From positions 62,001 through 126,000 of the forward strand of contig NZ_JADIJE010000001.1 of NCBI RefSeq assembly GCF_015278315.1: 64,000 nt of DNA, written 5' to 3'. The stretch is from Microbacterium ureisolvens (GTDB taxonomy: Bacteria > Actinomycetota > Actinomycetes > Actinomycetales > Microbacteriaceae). The translations under genes were made by a program, and so were the position numbers. The notes below the pieces were generated by a model. It was given only the letters and a program-made list of their open reading frames with translations, did no database searches and had not been told where the DNA came from. This document shows, in pieces, positions 44,588 to 55,389 of this stretch (the first letter of the stretch is position 1; every line of letters starts with the position of its first letter).

Positions 44588-45516
44588 CTCCCCCCGAGGC
44601 CATGACCGCGACCGAGACGATCCTGCAGTCGCAGCAGCGCGACGCCCGACCCGGCGCCGCCGCCCCGCGACGGCGGACGCGGAAGTCCTGGTCGGACATC
44701 GCCTTCAACGTCTGGGGCGTCCTCGTGATGCTCTTCCTGTTCCTGCCGATCATCGTGATCGTCATCTACTCCTTCAACACCGGGCGGCTGCTCGTGTCGT
44801 GGGACGGGTTCGGGTTCGACGCGTTCGGGACGATCCTCGCGAAGCCCGCGATCCAGAACGCCGTGCGCGTGTCGCTCATCACGGCGCTCATCGCCGCGAT
44901 CATCGCGACCGTGCTCGGCACGCTCGCGGGCATCGCGATGGCCCGGCACCCCGGCAAGTGGGTGTGGTGGTTCCTGGGCCTCCTGCTCCTGGTGTCGGTG
45001 ACGCCCGAGATCGTCGACGCGGTCGCGCTGCTGCCCTGGATGGTGTTCCTCGGACAGGACATGGGCATCACGCTGTTCAACGACGGCATCGTCCGCCTGT
45101 CGGTCGGCTCGTCGCTGTTCGCGACCGCGGTCGTGTCGTACATCGTGCGCGCGCGCCTGGTCGGTCAGGACGCGAACCTGGAAGAGGCATCCGCAGATCT
45201 CTACGCGAAGCCCGTCACGACGTTCCGCCGCGTCACGCTCGCCCTCGCCATGCCGGCGGTCCTCGCCGGCTTCCTGCTCGCGTTCACCCTCAGCCTCGAC
45301 AACACGATCGTGGCCGCCTTCGTGCAGGTGTCTGGCACGACGCCGTGGCCGGTGTACGTCCTGAGTGCGGTGCGGTCGGGGCTGCGGCCCGAGATCGCCG
45401 CAGTCTCGACGATCATGCTGCTGCTGACGCTGGTGGCGCTGGCCCTGGTCGCACTCGTGCTCAAGCGCGCGGGCGACTCGGCGACCCAGATCGCCCGCAC
45501 CATGACCGGAGGCTGA
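44584..45516 (+). CDS. Pot-like ABC permease (PotC-type)
   Basis: The 310-residue permease starts at GTG 44584 (4-nt overlap; an in-frame ATG lies at 44602). It has a basic cytoplasmic N-terminus to about residue 45, then six helices and the EAA loop EEASADLYAKPVTTFRRVTLALAMP. It completes the importer. A long inverted repeat follows its stop. Confidence 0.9.
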   Translation: MTPPEAMTATETILQSQQRDARPGAAAPRRRTRKSWSDIAFNVWGVLVMLFLFLPIIVIVIYSFNTGRLLVSWDGFGFDAFGTILAKPAIQNAVRVSLITALIAAIIATVLGTLAGIAMARHPGKWVWWFLGLLLLVSVTPEIVDAVALLPWMVFLGQDMGITLFNDGIVRLSVGSSLFATAVVSYIVRARLVGQDANLEEASADLYAKPVTTFRRVTLALAMPAVLAGFLLAFTLSLDNTIVAAFVQVSGTTPWPVYVLSAVRSGLRPEIAAVSTIMLLLTLVALALVALVLKRAGDSATQIARTMTGG

Positions 45517-45560
45517 CCCGCGGCATCCGTCCCGCGCCGTCCTTCCCCCAGCCCGCACCG

Positions 45561-45627
45561 CGAGAATCCATCCGGCGGACGAGACCACGGGTGACCCCCA
45601 TCGTCTCGTCCTCCGGATGGATTCTCG
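45561..45627. repeat. extragenic inverted repeat F with 25-bp arms
   Basis: Arms 45561-45585 (beginning CGAGAATCCATCCGG) and 45603-45627 (ending GGATGGATTCTCG) pair with a single mismatch; the loop is 17 bases. It lies between the transporter operon and the amidohydrolase and probably terminates the former. Architecture is like repeats A, C, D and E, but the sequence differs. Confidence 0.8.
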
Positions 45628-45646
45628 GCGAAAGGAGAACCAGCCC

Positions 45647-47302
45647 ATGTGGCACGCAGATCTCGTCTTCACCGGCGGACCTGTCTTCACCGCGAACACC
45701 GTTCGATCGCGGGCGAGCGCTGTCGCCGTCCGCGGCGGGCGCATCGTCGCGGTCGGCGAAGGCGAGGTGCAGGACCTCGTCGGACCGTCGACCGAGGTCG
45801 TCGACCTCCGCGGCCGGATGCTGCTCCCGGGCTTCCAGGACGCGCACGTGCACCCCGTGTGGGGCGGCCTCGACATGCTGCGCTGCGACCTCGCCGAGCT
45901 GACCACGGCCGCCGAGTATCTCGACACGATCAGCCGTTACGCGACGGAGCATCCCGACGAGGAGTGGATCCTCGGCGGGGGCTGGCAGATGTCGGCGTTC
46001 CCCGGCGGCACGCCGACGGCGGCTGCCCTCGACGCGGTGACGGGCGATCGCCCGGCGTTCTTCCCCAATCGCGACGGGCACGGCGCCTGGGTGAACTCGG
46101 CCGCATTGCGCGTGGCCGGGATCGACCGCGACTCCCCCGACCCCGACGACGGACGCATCGAGCGCGGCGCCGACGGCGCCCCGTCAGGCACGCTGCACGA
46201 GGGGGCGATGGGCCTGGTCAACCGCCTCCTGCCCGAGGAGCCGCTCGAGCGGCTGACCGAGGCGCTTCTGCTGGGCCAGCGCTACCTGCACTCATTCGGC
46301 ATCACGGCGTGGCAGGACGCCATCGTCGGATCCTACGGGGATGCCGGCGACCCGGGTCCCGCGTACCTCCGGGCTGCGGCCGACGGCACGTTGACGGCCC
46401 GCGTCGTCGGCGCCATCTGGTGGGATCGCACCAAAGGGCTCGAGCAGCTCCCCTCGATCCTCGAGCGGCGCACGAGATACCGCGGCGGGCGATTCACTGC
46501 GACCTCGGTCAAGATCATGCAGGACGGCGTCGCCGAGAACTTCACCGCCTCGATGCTCGAACCGTACTGCGATGGGCACGGGCACTTCACCGACAACTCC
46601 GGCATCTCGTTCGTCGCTCCAGAGGTGCTCAACGAGGCCGTGCCGCTCCTGGACGCCGAAGGCTTCCAGGTGCACTTCCACGCGATCGGCGACCGCGCGG
46701 TGCGCGAGTGCCTCGACGCGGTCGAACACGCGATCGCGCGCAACGGCCGGCGCGACAACCGCCACCACATCGCGCACATCCAGGTGGTGCACCCCGAAGA
46801 CGTCCCGCGGTTCCGCGAGCTCGGCGTGGCCGCCAACATGCAGTCGCTGTGGGCGACATACGAGCCGCAGATGGTCGACCTCACGCTGCCGTTCCTGGGC
46901 GATCCGCGCAGTGCGTGGCAGTACCCGTTCGGCGATCTCTCCCGCTCGGGCGCAGTGCTCGCGGCGGGGAGCGACTGGTCGGTCTCGACACCCGACCCGA
47001 TGGCGGCGATCCATACGGCCGTGAACCGCAAGGCGGCGCCCGGGCACGAGGAGGGCGAGTACGACGCCTTCCTCCCCGAGCAGGCGATCGACCTGGCGAC
47101 GTCGCTCACGGCCTACACCGCGGGCTCGGCCTGGGTGAACCACCTCGACGACGTCACCGGGACGATCGAGGTCGGCAAGCTCGCCGACCTCGTCGTGCTC
47201 GACCGCGACCCGTTCGCCGGACCCGCCGGCGAGATCGGTGCGACGCGCGCGCTGCAGACCTTCGTCGAGGGCGAGCGCGTCTACGCCGCCGCCGACGCGT
47301 GA
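45647..47302 (+). CDS. YtcJ-like amidohydrolase
   Basis: This 551-residue metal-dependent hydrolase is of the amidohydrolase_3 type. HxH metal ligands are H67 and H69 in DAHVHPVW. Later blocks VKIMQDGV, QVHFHAIGDRAV, HHIAHIQVVHPED and AAGSDWSVSTPDP supply the remaining ligands. The start at 45647 follows AAGGAG. The family cleaves amides or carbamates of often unknown identity; the preceding importer may supply the substrate. Confidence 0.88.
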   Translation: MWHADLVFTGGPVFTANTVRSRASAVAVRGGRIVAVGEGEVQDLVGPSTEVVDLRGRMLLPGFQDAHVHPVWGGLDMLRCDLAELTTAAEYLDTISRYATEHPDEEWILGGGWQMSAFPGGTPTAAALDAVTGDRPAFFPNRDGHGAWVNSAALRVAGIDRDSPDPDDGRIERGADGAPSGTLHEGAMGLVNRLLPEEPLERLTEALLLGQRYLHSFGITAWQDAIVGSYGDAGDPGPAYLRAAADGTLTARVVGAIWWDRTKGLEQLPSILERRTRYRGGRFTATSVKIMQDGVAENFTASMLEPYCDGHGHFTDNSGISFVAPEVLNEAVPLLDAEGFQVHFHAIGDRAVRECLDAVEHAIARNGRRDNRHHIAHIQVVHPEDVPRFRELGVAANMQSLWATYEPQMVDLTLPFLGDPRSAWQYPFGDLSRSGAVLAAGSDWSVSTPDPMAAIHTAVNRKAAPGHEEGEYDAFLPEQAIDLATSLTAYTAGSAWVNHLDDVTGTIEVGKLADLVVLDRDPFAGPAGEIGATRALQTFVEGERVYAAADA

Positions 47303-47360
47303 ACGCGGGTGCTCCGCTTCCGTCCCAGCCGCCGGCACTCCGTCGCCCGGCCGGCACCCG

Positions 47361-47390
47361 GCCGTTGAGCGAGCGCAGCGAGACGGAACG
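47361..47390. repeat. dispersed extragenic element (GTTGAGCGAGCG type), copy 1
   Basis: GCCGTTGAGCGAGCGCAGCG followed by AGACGGAACG is a common actinobacterial intergenic word. A reverse-oriented relative is at 53249-53281. It lies between the amidohydrolase and the leaderless cysteine hydrolase. Confidence 0.6.
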
Positions 47391-47417
47391 CCGCCCGCGC
47401 GCTCCTATGCTGTTGCG

Positions 47418-47978
47418 GTGACCCGACTCCTGCTCCTCATCGACATCCAGCGCGACTACTTCCCGGGAGGGCGGCATCCGCTGGTCGACACGGATGCCGC
47501 CGCCGACGCCGCCGCGCGCCTGCTGACCGCGTTCCGCTCGACCGGCGAGCGCGTCGTCCACGTGCAGCACGTGTGGGACGGGCCGGATGCCGCCTTCTTC
47601 GAGGCCGGAACGCCCGGTGTCGAGTTCGACCCGCGCGTCGCACCGGACGGCGAGGAGGAGCACGTCATCGTCAAGCACGAACCCAATGCCTTCCTCGGGA
47701 CGGGCCTGGAGTCGCTGCTGCGCGCCGCGGATCCCGACGAGATCGTGGTGGCCGGCATGATGTCGAGCATGTGCGTGGACGCGACAGTGCGCGCGGCATC
47801 GGATCTCGGGTTCCGTCTCGCGGTCGCCCAGGACGCCTGCGCCGCCCCCGATCTCGCGTACGACGGCCGCACGGTGCCCGGCGCGCAGGTGCACCTGGCC
47901 TTCATGGCGGCCCTCGACGGCACGTACGCACGGGTGGCCGACGTGGACGCGCTCGTCGGAGAGCTTGCCGCGGCCTGA
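47418..47978 (+). CDS. isochorismatase-family cysteine hydrolase
   Basis: The 186-residue hydrolase starts at GTG 47418. TATGCT (47406-47411) six bases upstream suggests a leaderless mRNA. The catalytic triad is visible: D9 in LIDIQRDYF, K86 in IVKHEPNAF and C119 in MMSSMCVDAT. Relatives hydrolyse N-carbamoyl amides, nicotinamide or ureides, which would suit amide products of the neighbouring amidohydrolase. Exact substrate unknown. Confidence 0.9.
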   Translation: MTRLLLLIDIQRDYFPGGRHPLVDTDAAADAAARLLTAFRSTGERVVHVQHVWDGPDAAFFEAGTPGVEFDPRVAPDGEEEHVIVKHEPNAFLGTGLESLLRAADPDEIVVAGMMSSMCVDATVRAASDLGFRLAVAQDACAAPDLAYDGRTVPGAQVHLAFMAALDGTYARVADVDALVGELAAA

Positions 47979-48087
47979 CGCGACAACCTGTCCGGCGGCG
48001 CGGAGAACTCCTGACAGCGGCGCCCCGCCTGATCCCCGCCGACCGGCGAGGATGGGAGCACCACACATCGCATCGGAGTTGATAACC

Positions 48088-49518
48088 GTGGGCACGACCG
48101 TCTTCGAACGACAGCGGCCGGCAGCATCCGTCGTCCAGCATTCCCTCGCCGACACGAAGCACGCGGTGTTCTGGCGCGACGACCTCCCCGAGGACCTCAC
48201 TCCCGACAGGCCGCCTCTGGTCGGCTCGCACCGCGCCGACCTGGTCGTCGTGGGAGGCGGCTACACCGGGCTGTGGACGGCACTCCTCGCCACCGAGCGA
48301 GACCCGAACGCGAAGGTCGTGATCGTCGAGGCGCAGCGCGTCGGCTGGGCGGCATCGGGGCGCAACGGCGGGTTCTGCGAGGCGAGCCTCACGCACGGGC
48401 ACGAGAACGGCATGTCGCGCTGGCCCGACGAGATGCCGACGCTCGAACGGCTCGGCGCCGAGAACCTCGACGCGATCGAGGCGTCCCAGGCCCACTACGG
48501 CATGGACTTCCAGTTCGAGCGGACCGGCCAACTGGCTCCCGCCGTCGAGCCGCACCAGGTGGACTGGCTGAAGGAGTGGGCCGCCGAAGGCGAGGACGGC
48601 GTGGTCTATCTCGACGAGGCCGAGGCTCAGGCATCCGTCCATTCGCCCACCTATCTCGCCGCCGTCTGGGAGAAGAACGCGTGCGGCATGGTGCACCCGG
48701 CACGCATGGCCGCCGAGCTCGCCCGCGTGTGCGAGGAGCGCGGGGTCGAGATCTTCGAGCGCTCGCACGTGACGGGGCTCGACACGTCGGGCCCCGGTGT
48801 GGTCGTGGTCACGGAGGAGGGCCGGGTCGCGGCATCCCGCGCCGCCCTCGGCACCAACGTCTTCCCGTCGCTGATCAAGCGCAACCGGCTCATGACCGTG
48901 CCGGTCTACGACTACGTTCTCATGACCGAGCCCCTCACCGACGCGCAGCTCGCCTCGATCGGGTGGGGGGACCGGCAGGGCATCGGCGACCTGGCGAACC
49001 AGTTCCACTACTACCGGATCAGCAAGGACAACCGGATCCTCTTCGGCGGCTACGACGCGATCTACCGCTACGGCCGTCGCCTGAACCCCGCTCACGAGCA
49101 TCGCCCCGAGTCGTGGCGCAAGCTCGCGAGCCACTTCTTCACGACGTTCCCGCAGCTGGACGGATTGCGGTTCACGCACCAGTGGGCGGGGGCGATCGAC
49201 ACGTCCACGCAGTTCACGGCGTTCTTCGGCACCGCGCGCGAGCGCCGCGTCGCCTACGCCGCAGGCTTCACCGGACTCGGGGTCGGCTCGACGCGCTTCG
49301 CCGGCGAGGTGATGCTCGACCTGCTCGACGGCGTCGAGAACGAGCGCACCGCCCTCGAGATGGTGCGCAAGCGCCCGCTGCCCTTCCCGCCCGAGCCCGC
49401 CGCGTCGATCGGCATCAACGCGACCCGCTGGTCGCTCGACCGCGCCGACCACAACCGGGGCAGGCGCAATCTGCTGCTGAAGACGCTCGACGCGCTCGGC
49501 CTGGGCTTCGACTCGTGA
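48088..49518 (+). CDS. FAD-dependent amine oxidase-like oxidoreductase (PuuB/DAO family)
   Basis: This 476-residue protein starts most plausibly at GTG 48088 after GGAG. The dinucleotide motif VVVGGGYTGLWTALL is at 53-67, followed by GRNGGFCEA, the flavin-stacking block. The C-terminal FTGLGVGSTRFAGE motif closes the FAD site. Similar enzymes oxidise gamma-glutamylputrescine or secondary amines. It is coupled to a cupin gene by a 4-nt overlap. Confidence 0.85.
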   Translation: MGTTVFERQRPAASVVQHSLADTKHAVFWRDDLPEDLTPDRPPLVGSHRADLVVVGGGYTGLWTALLATERDPNAKVVIVEAQRVGWAASGRNGGFCEASLTHGHENGMSRWPDEMPTLERLGAENLDAIEASQAHYGMDFQFERTGQLAPAVEPHQVDWLKEWAAEGEDGVVYLDEAEAQASVHSPTYLAAVWEKNACGMVHPARMAAELARVCEERGVEIFERSHVTGLDTSGPGVVVVTEEGRVAASRAALGTNVFPSLIKRNRLMTVPVYDYVLMTEPLTDAQLASIGWGDRQGIGDLANQFHYYRISKDNRILFGGYDAIYRYGRRLNPAHEHRPESWRKLASHFFTTFPQLDGLRFTHQWAGAIDTSTQFTAFFGTARERRVAYAAGFTGLGVGSTRFAGEVMLDLLDGVENERTALEMVRKRPLPFPPEPAASIGINATRWSLDRADHNRGRRNLLLKTLDALGLGFDS

Positions 49519-49865
49519 GCACGCCGTTCCGCGGGCTGACGCCGGGAATCGTGACGGATGCCGCGTCCCTCGCGCTCGACCTGAAGCCGCTGCCCGCCGA
49601 GCTGGTGGTGGAGGGCGCGCCGTCAGCCGGCTACGTCGAGCTGACGTCGGCGATCGGGATCTGGGAGCACACTCCCGGCATCTCGACCGATGTCGAAGCG
49701 GATGAGGTCTTCGTCGTGCTGTCGGGTTCTGCCACCGTCTCGTTCGACGATCCTTCGCTGTCGCCGATCGAGCTGCACGCGGGCTCGATTGCGCGCCTGA
49801 CCGCGGGGATGCGCACCGTCTGGACCGTGCGCGAGACGCTGCGCAAGCTCTACGTCGCGGGCTGA
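49515..49865 (+). CDS. small cupin-domain protein
   Basis: The 116-residue protein starts at GTG 49515 overlapping the FAD-enzyme stop (GTGA). IGIWEHTPGISTDVEADEVFVVLSG and the later ELHAGSIARLTAGMRTVWTV form the two cupin motifs, with His/Glu metal ligands reduced, as in the EutQ-like group often partnered with FAD oxidases of this family. Possibly a ligand sensor or accessory isomerase. Confidence 0.82.
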   Translation: MSTPFRGLTPGIVTDAASLALDLKPLPAELVVEGAPSAGYVELTSAIGIWEHTPGISTDVEADEVFVVLSGSATVSFDDPSLSPIELHAGSIARLTAGMRTVWTVRETLRKLYVAG

Positions 49866-49928
49866 GGCCCGTCACCGGCCGCCCCTGCTGCGGCGGACCC
49901 AGAGCTCGCACGGTCAGCGACCGTCGGG

Positions 49929-51590
49929 TCAGCGCCCCGCGGATCTCCGTACCAGCAGGGCCAGGTGCAGCGCGGTCTGGGTCTCGCCGTCATCGAGGTC
50001 GGCGCCCAGCAGCTCCTCGATGAGCGCGATGCGCTGGTAGAACACCGAGCGCGACAGGTGGGACGCGCCCGCGGCCGCGGTGCGGTTGCCCGGGTGCGCC
50101 AGCATCGCCTCGAGCACGTCGAGCAGGTCGCCCGACCGCGACAGGTCGTGGGCGATGAGCGGGGCGAGCATCCGCTCGCCGTGCTCGAGCACCCGGTGGT
50201 CGTCGCGGAGGGCGGTCACAAGTTGCATGAGCGGACGGTTCTCGGCGCGCCGCAGGTGAGGGCCGCGCCCGTTGCGGCGACGGCGTCCGCCGGCGAGGTC
50301 CACGGCCTCGTGCACCGACGCGAGGGCGGCGTCGATCCCCTCCGCCGCCCGCCCGACCGACACCGTGACCCGGTCGATCTCTGCGTGGTCGACGAGCGTG
50401 CGCACGAACGCCAGCACCGCCGCGTCGTCGAAGACGATCTCCGGCGGCAGCGACACGAGCATCGTGGTCGCGGGGGCGGCGACCCCCGTGGGCGCCGAGC
50501 CCGCCAGCGCGCGCCCGCGCAGGGCCCGGGCCGCGGCATCCGCCCGCTCCACCGCCACGGGTGCGCCCGACACGACCAGTCCATGCAGCTTCGCTCCGCG
50601 CAGGGGCAGACCCGCGGCCTCCAGCCGCGCGGCGGCGCCGCCGACGCCGGCGAAGCGACCGGCGAGCAGGCCGTCGACGAGGCGTCGGCGGCCGATGCGC
50701 GCCCACTCGTCAGCGTCGCCGTCGGCGAGGCGTCCGACCGCCAGCGCGATGGCGCCCTGCTCGAGCACCGCCGTGCGCCCGGCGGCATGCTCGGGTCCGG
50801 GCAGCGCGATGAGGTTGCCCCAGCGGATTCCGCGCGCCTCGACCGGGACGATCAGCCAATCGTCCGCGCCCGCCGTCGCGCCGCGCTCGCGTCGCTGCTC
50901 CGATCGGCGGTGGGCGGAGCGAGACCGCAGCTCCCACTCGGTGAAGAGCTCCTCCTCCATGGCGAGCGGCACTTCGGCGGCCACCACCTCGTAGCCGAGG
51001 TTCTCCAGCACGATCGGCGCACCGAGCGTCTGCGCCAGCTGGTGCACGATGAAGTCGGCCGGCGAGCCGCGGAGCACGAGCGCGGTGAATCGCTCACGGA
51101 CTTCGTCGCGCGCTCGCAGCGCGTCCGTCTGTCCCGTGATGATGCGGCTGTGGACGGCCTCGGTGAGGGTCACGAACTTGACCTCGCGGTGCAGCACCAC
51201 CAGCGCGAGGCCTCGCGCGCGGGCCGCCTCGACCACGACCGCAGGAACGTAGCGGTAGTGGGTGCCGAGCTCGAGCACGAGGCCTGACAGGCCGGCATCG
51301 GCGAGCTCGTCGATGAACCGCCGCAGATCGGCCGGTTCGACCGGCCATGACGATCCGGTCGACAGCAGCAGCTCGCCGCCGTCGAGCAGCCGCGCCACTC
51401 CCGCGCTGTCGGACACGTGCAGCCACCGCACGCGTGCCTCGAGCGAATCGTCTCCGACGAGCACCTCGGGCACACCGTGTGCGACCGCATCGAGGGCGAT
51501 CACCTCACGCACGGTGGGGAGGGTCTCGTCTGCTGATCTATCGGCCGGACGATCCGTTTGGATCGCCCGATCTTCGCGACGGTCGGGCAC
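49929..51590 (-). CDS. PucR-family transcriptional regulator
   Basis: The 553-residue regulator probably starts at GTG 51590 (preceded by GAAGAGG). An N-terminal PucR domain begins TVREVIALDAVAHGVPEVLVGD. A GGDEF-like central region and a C-terminal HTH (LLDVLEAMLAHPGNRTAAAGASHLSRSVFYQRIALIEELLG) complete the family architecture. PucR proteins respond to purine, ureide or amine catabolic signals. It is divergent from the second semialdehyde dehydrogenase / aminotransferase pair, which it probably controls. Confidence 0.88.
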   Translation of the reverse strand: MPDRREDRAIQTDRPADRSADETLPTVREVIALDAVAHGVPEVLVGDDSLEARVRWLHVSDSAGVARLLDGGELLLSTGSSWPVEPADLRRFIDELADAGLSGLVLELGTHYRYVPAVVVEAARARGLALVVLHREVKFVTLTEAVHSRIITGQTDALRARDEVRERFTALVLRGSPADFIVHQLAQTLGAPIVLENLGYEVVAAEVPLAMEEELFTEWELRSRSAHRRSEQRRERGATAGADDWLIVPVEARGIRWGNLIALPGPEHAAGRTAVLEQGAIALAVGRLADGDADEWARIGRRRLVDGLLAGRFAGVGGAAARLEAAGLPLRGAKLHGLVVSGAPVAVERADAAARALRGRALAGSAPTGVAAPATTMLVSLPPEIVFDDAAVLAFVRTLVDHAEIDRVTVSVGRAAEGIDAALASVHEAVDLAGGRRRRNGRGPHLRRAENRPLMQLVTALRDDHRVLEHGERMLAPLIAHDLSRSGDLLDVLEAMLAHPGNRTAAAGASHLSRSVFYQRIALIEELLGADLDDGETQTALHLALLVRRSAGR

Positions 51591-51654
51591 CGTGGTCGCC
51601 TCTTCTTCTCTGACAGGCTGGGACCCGTCCAGCCTAAAGGATCGCCAAACGATC
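51550..51654. promoter_or_regulatory. two GATC-GTTTGG-type palindromes near the pucR / mmsA2 divergent promoter
   Basis: CGATCCGTTTGGATCG (51550-51565) is a perfect palindrome inside the start of pucR. GATCGCCAAACGATC (51640-51654) has GATCG/CGATC arms and lies 25 bases before the dehydrogenase ATG. The two share the words GATC and CAAAC/GTTTG, so both may be PucR operators, one of them autoregulatory. Confidence 0.55.
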
Positions 51655-51678
51655 TGTCCGACACCCCGAGAGGGATCC

Positions 51679-53239
<1,561 letters not shown>

Positions 53240-53248
53240 CCGGCCCCG

Positions 53249-53281
53249 CGTTTCGACTCGCTTCGCTCACTCAACGACCGG
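53249..53281. repeat. dispersed extragenic element (GTTGAGCGAGCG type), copy 2, reverse orientation
   Basis: CGTTTCGACTCGCTTCGCTC followed by ACTCAACGACCGG is the reverse complement relative of the 47361 element. It lies just after the dehydrogenase stop. Confidence 0.6.
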
Positions 53282-53327
53282 AATGGGCGCACCCACAGGC
53301 AACCGCCGTCCGACCGAAGGACTCCAC

Positions 53328-54737
53328 ATGACCGACACCCTCGCGCGCGCGGCCGTCTACACCGACCAGGCCGGCACGACCGGACCGCTGCCCGATCCGG
53401 AGGCCGACGCGCGCGTCCGGGCGGATGATCGCCGTCACGTGTTCCACTCGTGGAGCGCGCAGGCGCTCATCGATCCGCTGCCGATCGCGGCCGGCGAGGG
53501 CTCGACCTTCTGGGACTACAGCGGCAACGCGTACCTCGATTTCAGCTCGCAGCTGGTGAATCTCAACCTGGGGCACCAGCATCCGGATCTCGTCGCGGCG
53601 ATCCAGCGCCAGGCCGGGCGTCTCGCGACCATCCAGCCCTCCATGGCCAACGATGCACGCGGCGAGCTCGCGCGCCGCATCGCCGCGGTGGCCGGCGACG
53701 GGTTCGAGAAGGTGTTCTTCACCAACGGCGGGGCCGACGCGAACGAGAACGCCGTGCGTATGGCGCGCCTGGTGACCGGGCGCCGCAAGGTGCTGTCGAT
53801 GTATCGCAGCTACCACGGCAACACGACCACCGCGATCTCGCTGACCGGCGACCCGCGCCGCTGGCCGAACGAGCCCGGCGACGGCTCGACGGCGAAGTTC
53901 TTCGGCCCCTATCCGTACCGCTCGGCGTTCCATTCGGCCAGCGCCGAGGAGGAGACCCAGCGCGCGCTCGAGCACCTGGAGCAGACGATCGTGCTCGAAG
54001 GCGCCACCACGATCGCCGCCATCGTCATCGAGACCATCGTCGGCACCAACGGCGTGCTGGTGCCGCCGCCCGGATACCTCGCCGGCGTGCGGGACCTCTG
54101 CGACCGCTACGGCATCGTCTACATCGCCGACGAGGTCATGGTCGGCTTCGGCCGCGTCGGCGAGTGGTTCGCCTTCCAGGCGTTCGACGTGCGGCCCGAC
54201 CTCATCACCTTCGCGAAGGGCGTGAACTCGGGCTACGTGCCGCTCGGCGGGGTCGTGATCGCCGATCGCATCGCCTCCCACTTCGACACCGTGTCGTTCC
54301 CCGGCGGGCTCACCTACTCCGGCCACCCGCTCGCCTGCGCCGCCGGCGTCGCCACCTTCGAGGTGTTCGAACGCGACGGCATCCTCGACCGCGTGCGCGA
54401 CCTCGGATCGCGCGTCGTCGAGCCGCGGCTGCGCGACCTCGCGTCGCGGCATCCGTCCGTCGGCGACGTGCGCGGGATGGGGCTGTTCTGGGCCATCGAG
54501 CTCGTCAAGGACCGCGAGACCCGCGAGCAGCTCGTGCCGTTCAACGCGAGCGGGACGGATGCCGCACCTCTGGCCGCCGTCGCCGCGGCGTGCAAGCGGG
54601 ACGGCGTGTGGCCGTTCACCCACTTCAACCGCGTGCACGTCGCTCCCCCGCTGATCATCACCGAGGACGAGCTGGTGCGCGGCCTCGACGTCATCGATCG
54701 CGCGCTCTCGGCGGCCGACGAGTACGCCGCCCGCTGA
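53328..54737 (+). CDS. class III PLP omega-aminotransferase, second copy
   Basis: The 469-residue aminotransferase starts at ATG 53328. PLP Asp is D268 in YIADEVMVGFGRVG and Schiff-base Lys K297 in LITFAKGVNSGY. It aligns with the 8205 gene throughout (HVFHSWSAQ, DFSSQLVN, FTNGGADA), with a longer N-terminus and C-terminus. It is downstream of the frameshifted dehydrogenase, mirroring the intact pair in region 1 but in the opposite gene order. Probably polyamine- or beta-amino-acid-directed. Confidence 0.88.
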   Translation: MTDTLARAAVYTDQAGTTGPLPDPEADARVRADDRRHVFHSWSAQALIDPLPIAAGEGSTFWDYSGNAYLDFSSQLVNLNLGHQHPDLVAAIQRQAGRLATIQPSMANDARGELARRIAAVAGDGFEKVFFTNGGADANENAVRMARLVTGRRKVLSMYRSYHGNTTTAISLTGDPRRWPNEPGDGSTAKFFGPYPYRSAFHSASAEEETQRALEHLEQTIVLEGATTIAAIVIETIVGTNGVLVPPPGYLAGVRDLCDRYGIVYIADEVMVGFGRVGEWFAFQAFDVRPDLITFAKGVNSGYVPLGGVVIADRIASHFDTVSFPGGLTYSGHPLACAAGVATFEVFERDGILDRVRDLGSRVVEPRLRDLASRHPSVGDVRGMGLFWAIELVKDRETREQLVPFNASGTDAAPLAAVAAACKRDGVWPFTHFNRVHVAPPLIITEDELVRGLDVIDRALSAADEYAAR

Positions 54738-54876
54738 CGACGGTCCGCCCCCCTATTCCGCTTCCGGACATTTGGCAAGCCCCGTGCATCCAAGCCATCC
54801 GATGCGCGGGAATGAATAGGTGAGGGATGAGGTTATCCCTTTACTCGGCACCTTTCCGGGGCCGCAGGAGGGGACA

Positions 54877-55284
54877 GTGGGCAAGAACTACATCGACATC
54901 GAGAACGACCAGGGCGAGACGCTGCGCTATCGCAAGCATGTCAATGGTCGTGGCCTCATCGCGCATGGAGCGAAGGTGCACCCGAGCGCCATCGTCGAAG
55001 CGGGGGCGTATGTCGAACCGGGGGTTCAGATCGCCGCAGGCGCGCATGTCGGCCGTGGCGTGTGGGTGGAGTCGGATGCCGTGATCGGCCCCGACGCCGA
55101 GATCGCGCCGCACGCCCACATCGGGCCGCGCGCCGCGATCGGGCCGCGCGCGAAGATCGGTGTCCGCACGCAGGTCGGACACGACGCCCGCGTCGCCGGA
55201 GGCTCGCTCATCGGCGACGACGAGACGATCGCCGACGGCGAGCGCGTCGCCACCGACAAGCGCGGACTCCGCCTGGCGGCCTGA
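54877..55284 (+). CDS. left-handed beta-helix (hexapeptide repeat) protein
   Basis: This 135-residue protein starts at GTG 54877 with AGGAGG 5 nt upstream, preferred over in-frame upstream starts. After MGKNYIDIENDQGE, residues about 30-115 are a row of hexapeptide-type units (VHPSAIVEAGAYVEPGVQIA, IGPDAEIAPHAHIGPRAAIG), predicting a short beta-helix trimer. No acyltransferase catalytic His is obvious, so function is unknown. The stretch 54738-54876 before it holds no gene. Confidence 0.75.
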   Translation: MGKNYIDIENDQGETLRYRKHVNGRGLIAHGAKVHPSAIVEAGAYVEPGVQIAAGAHVGRGVWVESDAVIGPDAEIAPHAHIGPRAAIGPRAKIGVRTQVGHDARVAGGSLIGDDETIADGERVATDKRGLRLAA

Positions 55285-55320
55285 CTCTCCACCCCGTCCG
55301 AGATGAGGCGGTCTCCCGGC

Positions 55321-55340
55321 GCGCCGGCTGTCGCCGGCGC
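55321..55340 (+). terminator. terminator hairpin after the hexapeptide gene
   Basis: GCGCCGGC (55321-55328), loop TGTC, GCCGGCGC (55333-55340): a perfect 8-bp GC stem 36 nt after the stop. Confidence 0.7.
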
Positions 55341-55389
55341 CTGTGGACAGACGGGACGCGGCGCACGGCCGCCTGACTAGCCTGTCGCC

